This document shows positions 45,175 to 53,616 of a DNA stretch of 64,000 nt, piece after piece (position 1 is the first letter of the stretch; each line of letters begins with the position of its first letter). The notes below the pieces were generated by a model. That model was not told the DNA's origin and searched no databases. It saw nothing but the letters and a program-made list of their open reading frames with translations. Made by a program: the position numbers and the translations under genes. Origin of the DNA: Bradyrhizobium sp. DOA9 (GTDB taxonomy: Bacteria > Pseudomonadota > Alphaproteobacteria > Rhizobiales > Xanthobacteraceae). The DNA lies in the NCBI RefSeq assembly GCF_000617845.2, contig NZ_DF820426.1, positions 672,086 through 736,085 on the forward strand, read 5' to 3'.

Positions 45175-45520
45175 CCGGAGCGCCGTCTCCGCAACGTCGA
45201 CCAGCTCCGACGGCACAGGCGCTACCAGGTCCTTTCCGAGGTCGCGCAGCCCCTCATGATGATGTCCGGGTCGGACGCCTCAACGTCTGCAGCGGAGTAC
45301 AGTCAAGCCGACACCAGCCGAATGAACGAGGTCGCCACAACACCGTCCCAAGGGGACATCGCCAGTCCGGCAGACCGGACCAAGAACTTTACAAAATCGG
45401 ATCAGGCTTCGTTCGCCAGGCCCCGGTCGAACGATGTGCCGTCGACCCAGATGCAGTGCAGAACAACGGCGACCTTGCGCGCGATGGCGACCTTCGCCTT
45501 CCTCATGCCAATTCTCTTAG
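45175..45520 (-). pseudogene. Second IS110 tail, duplicate of the terminal part at 43,830-44,140
   Basis: The stretch 45,210-45,510 is clearly homologous, in the same orientation, to 43,830-44,130. Shared features are the catgatgatgtccgg segment and the codons for the transposase C-terminus with its flank. Only the 3' end of the element is present, lying directly upstream of the first copy. Confidence 0.65.
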
Positions 45521-46559
45521 AATGGACGCTGTGTGCAGCAGCCTTGGTCTTAAATGGTGCATAGTGCTATCCCCGACACGCAAGAACACGACGTTGGTCG
45601 CGTCGGCGGGCGGCGCGGCAGGCCGCCTGGACGCAGCGGACGCTGACATGTTCGCTTGGGTCTTGGCCTGGAAATAGAGCCCCGGCCGTGTTCACGTCCA
45701 GTACGCACGCAGAATATCCGAGCAACGAGCCAGATTGTCTGGGAGCGTCGAACTCCAGGGCGAGCTCGGCGAGGACGCTGTCGGTGCGGTTCAGAATGCT
45801 GGCACGGGTGTCGCAGAGACGCTTTCATCACAACCTAAGCTGACTCCTCCGGCTACGTGGAACGGCTTTGGTATGTCGCAACGACCCGCGCCCGCGACCT
45901 GCTCGTGATCCCCGACCTGCCCGGCGCTCCATCACGGTCGTGGTCGCGGGTGATGGATCTCGGGCAAAAGCAACTTTACGAGATTCGAGCCGACTTGTTG
46001 CCTGAGCCCATCCTGAGCGCTGCGCAGTCCGTCGCTAACGATCAGACCCCGACAGTATTCGCTGTTGAAGGCCAGAGACTGGCCGAGGCCTCACCGCCGA
46101 TCATATGGGACCGTCCGAGTGAACGGGACACCGACCGCAGCTCTGACATGGTCGATATGTTCGTCGTCGATGCGGCATCCGACGAGCCACAGCGCATTGT
46201 TGGGGCGGGCTCACTCCGTGGCACGGTCCTGCACAAGCTGATGGAAGAGCTGCTCACAGGTGAACTTGGACGCATCCCTGATGAGGTCATCCGGCGCGCA
46301 GCCGAACTCCTTGCTCGGCTGCAATCCACGGACGAGACGGATGCTGCAAGGCCGGATTCGAACGAGATGGCGGAGACGGCGCTGCGCACATTGGCTCTGC
46401 CGGAGCTCACACACTTCCTCGCGCAACTGGTGCCTGAAGTCCCACTCTGGACTGCAAAGCCGCCGCATTTTCTTGCCGGCCGTGCAGACGCTGCCGAGGG
46501 GGAGCGCATCGCGCTTGTCGTTGACTGGAAGTCTGATGTCAACCGCCACGGCGGCGGCA

Positions 46560-47930
46560 CACAGTGATGGGGTGGACGCCCCTCGACGGCATGGATGTGC
46601 CAAAGTGAAGGGCGTTGAACCGTCACAAATGAGGAAGCGTCCATGAACGAAGTTAGCACGATTGGACTAGACTTGGCGAAACATGTGTTTCAGGCACATG
46701 GCGCAGACGCTAGCGGCAGTGTTGTTTTCCGCAAACAGCTGCGTCGTGACAAAGTGCTGGGTTTCTTCGCCCAGCAACCTGCGTGCCTGGTAGCGATGGA
46801 AGCCTGCGCCAGCGCTCATTACTGGGCTCGTGAGCTTGGCAAGCTGGGTCACACCGTGCGTCTCATTCCACCGTCCTATGTAAAGCCGTTTGTTAAGCGT
46901 CAGAAAAACGATATGGCCGATGCAGAAGCGATTTGCGAAGCGGCCCAACGCCCCACCATGCGCTTTGCCGCCGTGAAGAGTGAAGACCAGCAGGCGAGCG
47001 CGGTCGTGTTTCGCGCTCGCGATCTTTTGGTCAGGCAACGTACTCAGATCATAAACGCGTTGCGAGGTCACCTCGCCGAATAGGCCTGGTCGTTGCAAAG
47101 GGAACGTCCAATGTCGCCGCGCTGGTTGAGCACGCGCAAGCTTCCGGGAGCAGCGTGTCAACGGCGGCGCACCCGGCGCTCGATATCCTTGTCAAGATCC
47201 TGGGGGTGCTGGAAGAGCAAATCAAGCACCTCGATATTGAGATCGCGCGACGAGCCCGAGAAGAGGAAGTTGCCCGGCGACTTATGACCGTTCCTGGCAT
47301 CGGCCCAATCACGGCGACAGCTCTGATGGCGCTAGCGCCTGCCCCTGAAAACTTCAAACGTGGCCGGGATTTCGCCGCGTGGTTAGGGTTGACGCCGCTG
47401 CAACGTTTCACTGGTGGAAAACAGAAGCTCGGCCAAATATCGAAAATGGGTGAGCGAACACTACGGCGTCTCCTCATCATCGGGGCGAGTGCGGTGGTGA
47501 AGCTGGCTCGCCGACGCGGTGCATCGCAAGGGAGATGGCTGGGGCGCATGCTCGCTCGTAAGCCGCCCATGCTTGTCGCGGTGGCTCTTGCCAACAAGAT
47601 GGCCCGTACCGTTTGGGCTTTGATGGCCAACGGTGGGGTCTACAAAGCTCCGGTCGCAGCGGCTTAATCGCTAATCCGCCCGACCAGAGGTCGTCGAGGA
47701 GGTAGGAAGGTCAAACGGAAGGTACGGCGCAACAGTCGATGAGACGGGGTCAGGAAAACCAGTACATGCCAGGTGCTTCCAAGTACGCCGCTGTGATTTG
47801 GACCTGATCCGCGAACTCCCATACGGGCCCGCGACATATGACGGTCGCAATAAAGGCCGGACAGATGTCAGCACCCGACTACGCGCAACACCTGATCGAA
47901 AGAGTCTTCCACCGGGGCGCCCACAGATGG
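46560..47930 (+). mobile_element. IS110-family (IS1111-like) element
   Basis: Element of about 1.37 kb inserted in the nuclease domain. Boundaries are estimated from where nuclease coding stops (DWKSDV) and resumes (GHVAQLRDY). IS110 members make no reliable target duplication, so the ends are approximate. Confidence 0.65.
46643..47667 (+). pseudogene. IS110-family transposase with one frameshift
   Basis: The first frame (46643-47083) starts MNEVSTIGLDLAKHVFQAHG with the DEDD domain. It stops at a TAG where a 1-nt loss turned GAA-TAC-GGC into GAA-TAG. Translation resumes in another frame as LVVAKGTSNVAALVEHAQAS through RRLMTVPGIGPITATALMAL to 47667. Otherwise full length, so the inactivation is recent. 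Confidence 0.88.
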
Positions 47931-48062
47931 GCATGTGGCTCAGCTGCGCGACTACCTGCGCGTCACAGGCACCGAACGGGGCGCTATCGTCTACATGTCC
48001 GCAGGACAAGTGTCCTGGGTCGCACTTGCTTAGCACTCTCACCACGGCGGATTGAGAATCGG

Positions 48063-48300
48063 CTAGGGCGAGCAAACCAAAACCCGGCACGATCCCCGGG
48101 TCATCGCGACGTAGAGATTGCGCGCGTTGAGCGCGCCAGCATTGAGGACGACCGAGATGTCGGCTTCGAAACCTTTCAGTAGGAGGGTGCTCCCGACGGA
48201 ACGCTTGGCGAGCGGCCGGCCCATGAGCCGAGATTGTTCGCGGATCGTCACGGTCGCCTCTTGGAACGATGGACCGCCGGGAGAGGCTGCAAGTTGCAGA
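48063..48300 (-). pseudogene. UvrD/Rep-type helicase C-terminal fragment
   Basis: About 78 residues ending at 48063. GSTLLLKGFEADISVVLNAG and NARNLYVAMTRGSCRVLVCS match motifs V and VI at the end of UvrD-like helicases. No upstream helicase domain remains. Converges with the nuclease fragment on the plus strand. Confidence 0.7.
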
Positions 48301-48852
48301 GCTCAGGATTGACACCAGGTCTGGGCTGCAAGGGCCTGGTCGCTCAACAACCTATGCCGAGACGTGGGGCAGGTCGATGAATATCCCAACCAATGTGCCG
48401 CTGAATTGGCTCTCACGGGCAAAGTGCGCATTGCACCGATCGACGATAGCGTGACAGACGACGAGCAGGGCACGATTGATCTCTATTTCCGCAGGGGCCT
48501 GATCGGGCAGAAGCTCGATGCCGCAACAATAGTCGATTCGTCCTTGTCGGGAGCGATTGTCAAAGGCTCAGCTTTGTAAAGTCGAGCTCTGTCTCAAGGT
48601 GTGATGCTATCGCCTGAACGTGGATGAATGGACATAACCAGGGACGTTCTAGGGCTTGCACACCACAGGCTGCACGAACTCGGTGCGAGCTATCACCATA
48701 CGCCAGTTCACTCCTTTCCCGTTGAACGCAAGCATGGAGAGGGGGAGAACTGGATCAACGAGATCCTGCTGTTCGTTTCCGGTTGCCTCCGCGTCGGCAG
48801 CGGCGCTCCAAAGCTTGTTTTAGCAGCTGGGCAACACGGGCGAGACAGCTTG
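48301..48852. other. Gap upstream of nopT, no confident gene
   Basis: A 71-codon plus frame (48364-48579, with AAELALTGKVRIAPIDDSVT) looks protein-like but has no start signal or known family. The nopT frame is open upstream to 48628, but that part precedes and includes the tts box and is probably not translated. Confidence 0.4.
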
Positions 48853-48876
48853 CCGTCAGCTTGGCCAAGTACCTTG
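48853..48876 (+). promoter_or_regulatory. tts box for nopT
   Basis: CCGTCAGCTTGGCCAAGTAC matches the first half of the tts box exactly and the second half partly. Its position 43-66 bp before ATG 48919 decides the nopT start. Confidence 0.65.
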
Positions 48877-48918
48877 GCAACGGGGGGACGACACAGCCTT
48901 AGCGCAAGGGAGCTCGAG

Positions 48919-49689
48919 ATGCTCAACCGGATCAGCCACTCATCAGTACTTGCTGGCCAAACTGATGAGCTAAGCAAGCCGGCAAACGATGACAGGTTTG
49001 ATAAAGCTCTTGCGGCTCTGCCCGAAAGAATGGGGTGCTGCACCAGTAAGGCAGATGCCGCGGATCCAGCCAACCCCAGCACATCCTCTCCACCTAGGAT
49101 GAGCATCTTCCTGTCCCAACACATGACGGCCGAATTGCAGGGCGCGAACAGAACTAACATCTGTGTTGGACTCACTGCAGCATGGCTCGGCAATCTCCCG
49201 AACAGCCCGAGATCCCGAATGACTGCGCTGCTACCCGGCTCCGACGGACACCGTTCAGCGGCTGTGTACCAGCGGAACTATGAGAGCCTTGTGCGATTTT
49301 TGCGGGGCGAGGAGATTGAAAGGTCTGAGGCGGGTTTTCGTGCAAGGGCCACCGTGTTGAGGGACGCTGGTTTGCTTCCGTCTGAGACAGGGAACACATA
49401 CACATTTGGCGATGCAGCGAGCTTCTCGGAATTAGCGGGCAAAATCACCGCCGATGGAAGAGCGTATTCGCTCAGCTTGTGTTTCGAGCGGGGTGGACGA
49501 CGCGAAAGACACTTGGTTGCGACATCAGCGTCGGACGGAATGGTCACTCTGTTCGATCCAAACTACGGAGAATTTGCTGTTCCACAGGAGCAGATCAGTG
49601 ACTTGTTCGAAAACCTCGCCAATCGTTACAGAAACCCCAATGGATTGGAATTGCTGAGCATCACCACGCAAAGGGTACGAACCGATTAA
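48919..49689 (+). CDS. nopT: NopT, YopT-type (C58) cysteine protease effector
   Basis: 256-aa effector from ATG 48919 (MLNRISHSSVLAGQTDELSK), with an aaggg site 8 bp upstream. The frame is open 97 codons further back but overlaps the tts box. Motif LPERMGCCTSKA: NopT cleaves itself before Gly-Cys-Cys, exposing residues for myristoylation (Gly39) and palmitoylation. The triad is complete: C82 (RTNICVGLTAAW), H198 (RERHLVATS) and D213 (VTLFDPNYGE). Spacing matches NopT of other rhizobia. Known NopT proteins act at the plant plasma membrane. Confidence 0.93.
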   Translation: MLNRISHSSVLAGQTDELSKPANDDRFDKALAALPERMGCCTSKADAADPANPSTSSPPRMSIFLSQHMTAELQGANRTNICVGLTAAWLGNLPNSPRSRMTALLPGSDGHRSAAVYQRNYESLVRFLRGEEIERSEAGFRARATVLRDAGLLPSETGNTYTFGDAASFSELAGKITADGRAYSLSLCFERGGRRERHLVATSASDGMVTLFDPNYGEFAVPQEQISDLFENLANRYRNPNGLELLSITTQRVRTD

Positions 49690-50262
49690 GGCCTTGCAGT
49701 AGGCCACGACCGGATGCGCAGCGTCATCGGTGACAACGACGCCGTCGTCACTGTCGCCGCCACCGTCTTGTGGATGCGATAAGTGTCCACATTGCCTAGC
49801 GTGGCACAGCTCCATCGCTGAGAAGCGGTGAATGAGCAGATTGTGGGCCGCTGGGCATCTCGGCGATTTCCTGCGCTAAATCGCGACACAACGCAGCAAA
49901 GCTGCGCATGTGCTAAGAAAGACGCGCGGCACGAACGTATGGCAGTGGACCGGGCGTCTTGGCCGCTGCCCAGGCGCCAGGAATGCAGTCCCGTTCCACG
50001 CCAGCATGCCGCCGTGCTCGGGGCGGCTGCGAGATCGGTGGCCGGGACGGAAGAATGGCCCGCGGCGCTGCCGAACAAAAGAATGGACGCTACGCGATTT
50101 CCGCAATCGTCATCTCGGCTCGAGCTCGCGGCTCAGGGTATGCATCGGCCAGAAGCCGAGTGCGCCATCGGCGATGACGAGCCCCGGCGGCACGTCGAGA
50201 CATGCTGCTTGCCTTCTACGACTTCCCGGCCGAGCACTGGAAACACTTGCGGACGACGGATG
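49690..50262 (+). other. Gap with a short IS256-type scrap
   Basis: Most of the stretch has no supportable gene. At 50,200-50,262 the plus strand reads LLAFYDFPAEHWKHLRTT, a hallmark of another IS256-family subgroup, cut off just before the usual NPIES motif. It is a remnant, different from the intact IS256 copies here. Confidence 0.55.
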
Positions 50263-50263
50263 A

Positions 50264-50641
50264 GATGGACAAGCGATCCGACGCGCCCGGTCCAGTCGAC
50301 GCGAAGGCGTACACGGTGTTGCCGTGCCATTCCGAGATTTGAAGGTCGCTCTCACGCAATCGCGTCCAGAGTGCGCCAATGTCGTCGTTGTCCCTGGCAA
50401 GCTCTGCTTTCATCCACGGCCGGTATTCTGCGATCCGCGTCGCGTCGGCCGCGATCACCGAGCGCGTGTCGCGCCAATACCGGTCGTCGATGCTGACCGC
50501 CGAAAAGGAAAATCCGGGAAACGCCTCTGTCAGCGCGGCTGCCAGCGCCGTTTCGTCAGCTCCGGTTGGAAGACGTGTGAGGAGGCCCTCGATCGTGGCG
50601 GGATCGGGCAGTCGTGCTGGAACATTCTCCGGAGGTGTCAA
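50264..50641 (-). CDS. Hypothetical protein, C-terminally truncated
   Basis: Minus-strand frame starting MTPPENVPARLPDPATIEGL at 50641, about 125 aa of natural composition (GFSFSAVSIDDRYWRDTRSV; LRESDLQISEWHGNTVYAFA). It runs into the IS256 scrap near 50,263, where the homologous sequence probably ends. I do not recognise the family. The tail read past that point is likely artificial. Confidence 0.5.
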
Positions 50642-50710
50642 TCGGGATTGGACTGGGACCCCCGATCGGCGTCCAAAGGGGGCTCTGACGCAATTTTGGT
50701 GCAGCTCCGA

Positions 50711-51690
50711 TTATTCTGCGCCGATTAATCTGGCCTGAAGCAGATCGATTTTTCCGCGACTGTACATCTGTCGTCTGGCGAGCTTGAGGCGGGTGATCTG
50801 ACCTTCAGTCTGCCCGTTGGACCAAGGCGAAGTGATTGCCGCCCGAACCGCCGCTTCATCCTTTGCGACGCCGCTGGCGAACGAGGCAACAAGACTGGCA
50901 CGGGCGCGTTCGATCCACGGCGTGAGCCCTGCGTCGGCCTTGCGCCGGATCATCCTGTGGAACTCCGCGATGATCTCGCGTGTCTCGACCAGCGTTGGTA
51001 CGCCAGCTTCGATTGCCGCGACCGTGACGGACTCCGCTTTCGTAAGCAAATCCCGCCCGATTGTCATGAGGCGCGCAATTGTTCTGGCTGACGGGATCCG
51101 CGCAAGAATTTGTGCGTCGGCTTTTTCGGCCCGTCGCCTACGGGTCGCCCACTCGCTGATAGCGCGGAGCGAGCCTCGGAAGCCGCGCCCCGTTAACCGG
51201 CGCCAAAGTTCAGCTCCGTTGCGGCAGCCGGATGCCCACTGATCGTCGAGCCATGGCAAATGCAAGTCCAACGAACTTTGCCGGGTCCGGAAGACATCGC
51301 TTCGTTCGCCCCGGATCACCTGTCGTACCAGCTTCCTGCTGTGACCAGTCTGGCGCACAATCTGCTTGATGGGTATGCCATTCTTCGACAGAGCCAGGAT
51401 AGCCGCATTGGTCTCCTCGCGGTACAGATAACCATCATACTGGATCCGCTCTGCGGCTGTTAGCAGCTTGGGATCAATCGTGGTCGCACCGATCACTGTG
51501 CGTATCTGGCGCATCGATTTGCGAACAGCATCGAGGAAGGCGCGACTGGCGTTCTCTATCAGATGCCAGCGATCTGCGACCTGTACCGCGTGCGGCAAGG
51601 CTTTTGCTGTTGCTTGGCCATATCCTCCGCCGCGGTCACGGGCAACGATCGCGATCGTGGGATGAGCAGCGAGCCAGGCTTGGGCAGTTG
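50711..51690 (-). pseudogene. ISL3-family transposase, N-terminally truncated
   Basis: The DDE domain is preserved: AIVARDRGGGYGQATAKALP (upstream of the first Met, in frame), PHAVQVADRWHLIENASRAF, and SPWSNGQTEGQITRLKLARR near the end at 50711. The zinc-finger and helix-turn-helix N-terminus (about 150 residues) is absent beyond 51,690. Inactive. Confidence 0.88.
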
Positions 51691-51755
51691 CGGGCTCCCA
51701 CGACGCATCACCGGAAAGCCGGCCGCTGCTCGATGAAGGAACGGCGGTGTGAAGT

Positions 51756-51843
51756 AGACCGGTGATCGGCCGTGCTCAAGGCTGGCGCGCTGCGCCACCG
51801 CCTTCGGCGGCTGGCGGCCTTGACCACGCCCGATCACCGGTCT
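51756..51843. repeat. Long imperfect inverted repeat
   Basis: Left arm AGACCGGTGATCGG then CGTG-TCAAGG; right arm is its reverse complement CCTTGACCACG then CCGATCACCGGTCT. About 26 bp per arm with two mismatches, inner part GC-rich. It could fold into a long hairpin or be fused ends of a lost mobile element. Confidence 0.8.
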
Positions 51844-52147
51844 GTTGGCTTGGCAAGCGCTCGGTCGAGGACCGAAAGCGACATCGGCGCGCTCGGAATG
51901 CCCACCAGTTGTGCGACCGGCTTCCTTCGCTCCCCTGGCTAGGGAGCAAAATAGATGAGGCAACAAGAGGTCTATCGGGAACATCGCTACATGCGGCAAT
52001 ACGAGGTCTCACCTTGATCGCCGCCGCCCAACAGAACTCGATTCGAGCCGAGTTTATCAAGTTGTGCGCTCCGGAGAGGAGCGCACTGAACTGCGCGCGA
52101 TCACCAGCCCCGACCTATCAGCTCACCTGTCTGCCATTCATACGCGG
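51844..52147. other. Gap upstream of nopP, no gene seen
   Basis: About 300 bp. A plus frame crosses it (SKIDEATRGLSGTSLHAAIR), but without a start signal or recognisable family. Confidence 0.4.
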
Positions 52148-52172
52148 GCGTCAGGCTCCGGACAGCTAAGCT
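52148..52172 (+). promoter_or_regulatory. tts box for nopP
   Basis: GCGTCAGGCTCCGGACAGCT, then AAGCT, keeps both conserved halves. It is about 71 bp upstream of the nopP start. Confidence 0.75.
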
Positions 52173-52242
52173 GTCTACAGGCGGGTAAGGTCAAATTGAC
52201 CTGAACACAATGCAACGTATGATTCATAGGAGTGCGCTCGTC

Positions 52243-53040
52243 ATGTACGGTCGAATTAACAATTGGTCCGGGAATGAAAGCTATCATTGGGGAAATGCTG
52301 AGCATTCCGATACTGAAGGCCAAGACTTCGCGGATGCGTTCGCTAGAATGCGATTGCAGGATTCCGCTGACAGCTCATCTTCGCATCCGAATTATTCCCT
52401 CGTTTCAAGACCTCCCGTGTTCGAGATCGATCAAGCGACATTCAGGAGAGAAGCGAGGAACTTTCACGGCGACGCAATCAACCGAATCGCCAATAATCCT
52501 CAGGAGTACTCTGAGTTTGTATCCGAAAGAGCTAGGCGCACAGCAGACGTTGCCGAGAAGTACGCCGTCAGAAGAGATTCCGAGGACGCCCGATACTACA
52601 GCTACCAATTAGGAAATACGTGTGTCGGCCTCCAAAGGACGGAACGGGGATTCAGCATGACGGAGTTCGAAAGCGATAGGTGGCGAGACCAGTTCCCTGG
52701 AAGAAGTGAAGTCACCTCAATTGTCGATTTTCAGGTGGCTCATCCGCTTGCCACTAATGCTGGCGATATTCTGCTCGAGCATCAACTTCGGCAAGACGGC
52801 GAACGACCGTTGGTGAACTGGCGTCCTGCTAATCCAGAAGCGAAAGCCCGCGCAAAAGCCATGGGATTCGTTGAAGTGGATGAGGACGACATGGTGCTCG
52901 ATCCCACCCAGTCCGGAAAGTGGGAGCTAAACAGCGATGGTGAATGGCAGCGTGCAACTAGTGCTCGGCGCTATCTCTCCAAAGCGGACAGTGATACTGA
53001 AACTGCAGCAGATTCCGACGAGGACGGTGACTTTATGTAA
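52243..53040 (+). CDS. nopP: NopP, secreted T3SS effector
   Basis: 265-aa effector from ATG 52243 (MYGRINNWSGNESYHWGNAE), preceded by taggag 9 bp upstream. An ATG 11 codons earlier lacks a ribosome-binding site. NopP is a rhizobium-specific effector that plant kinases can phosphorylate and that decides compatibility with some soybean genotypes. The second half (IVDFQVAHPLATNAGDILLE, then NPEAKARAKAMGFVEVDED) has the order of GNAT acetyltransferase motifs. The C-terminus is acidic (DSDTETAADSDEDG). A terminator-like hairpin follows. Confidence 0.88.
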   Translation: MYGRINNWSGNESYHWGNAEHSDTEGQDFADAFARMRLQDSADSSSSHPNYSLVSRPPVFEIDQATFRREARNFHGDAINRIANNPQEYSEFVSERARRTADVAEKYAVRRDSEDARYYSYQLGNTCVGLQRTERGFSMTEFESDRWRDQFPGRSEVTSIVDFQVAHPLATNAGDILLEHQLRQDGERPLVNWRPANPEAKARAKAMGFVEVDEDDMVLDPTQSGKWELNSDGEWQRATSARRYLSKADSDTETAADSDEDGDFM

Positions 53041-53080
53041 CGCGGATCTGTAAGCGTTCGTGTTGCGGCAGGCGGCGGAG

Positions 53081-53111
53081 CAACGTAAGTCGACATCGTC
53101 GGCTTACGTTG
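53081..53111 (+). terminator. Hairpin after nopP
   Basis: CAACGTAAGTCGAC and GTCGGCTTACGTTG form a 14-bp stem with one mismatch and a short loop, 40 bp after the nopP stop. No clear T-run follows, so Rho-independent termination is uncertain. Confidence 0.5.
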
Positions 53112-53528
53112 AGTCTTCGGCGGAGTGAAACCGACCGCTTCGACAGGATGAGATGCCTGGTAACAACGGCACCGTGCGCTTGTGAGAGTTGCGCGGCGAT
53201 GAATAGCTCAACAAAAGCCCTGGCTTCGAGCCGGGGCTTGTATTGCTCGACGGACTGCCTCCGTCGTGGTGGCGCAGCCGTGTAAAACTTGTCCCATAGC
53301 GCATCCTTCGAATCGTGCGATAAGAATGCACCGTCAAAGCCTGGGACTAAACACCTAGTTACCTGACCATCCTCATTTACAAGTTGGAATGCCGGGCCCT
53401 GCCCCGATCTCAACCGTGGGCAAGGCTTTTTTTTGCGCAATGGTCGGCGCCACAGCGGGAGGATGGTATCGTAGCCCAGCGCCGTGAATGCAGGGCAATC
53501 GACAGACGAGTTAGCGAACCCGGTCGTG
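53112..53528 (-). other. Uncertain transposase-like scrap
   Basis: The minus frame around 53,150-53,340 reads FLSHDSKDALWDKFYTAAPP, resembling the start of some IS481-like elements, but the following helix-turn-helix cannot be found. No intact gene. Confidence 0.25.
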
Positions 53529-53564
53529 GTCGAGTAGCTCAGCCATTTGGCTTTCGCCCTCACA

Positions 53565-53597
53565 GATCCGGGCAGGCGGCTTTCCCGCACCCGGCTC
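53565..53597 (-). ncRNA. Group II intron domain V
   Basis: Minus strand GAGCCGGGTGCGG-GAAA-GCCGCCTGCCCGGATC folds into the standard domain V hairpin with a GAAA tetraloop and a two-base bulge. It is the catalytic core of the intron, 20 bp after the RT gene. Confidence 0.85.
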
Positions 53598-53616
53598 TTC
53601 CCGAGGGTAACCCGCG

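Larger units (their letters stand above)
45840..48057 (+). pseudogene. Fragment of an AddA/UvrD-like helicase-nuclease, split by IS110
   Basis: The left piece (45,840-46,555) begins inside helicase motif VI (VERLWYVATTRARDLLVIPD). It continues to the PD-(D/E)XK nuclease core (GTVLHKLMEELLTGE; ALVVDWKSDV). The right piece (about 47,930-48,057) reads GHVAQLRDYLRVTGTERGAI and YMSAGQVSWVALA then a stop, the normal end of such nucleases. Between them sits an IS110-type element. The helicase motor domains are missing at the 5' side. Integrative elements often carry such DNA-processing genes. Confidence 0.75.

Noticed and set aside
48628..48918. 97-codon N-terminal extension of NopT
   Set aside because: Contains the tts box and lacks a ribosome-binding site at 48628. 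Known NopT length fits the start at 48919.
50110..50170. VIADGALGFW on the minus strand, resembling an IS256 motif
   Set aside because: Chance match. The real IS256 scrap is on the plus strand at 50,200-50,262.
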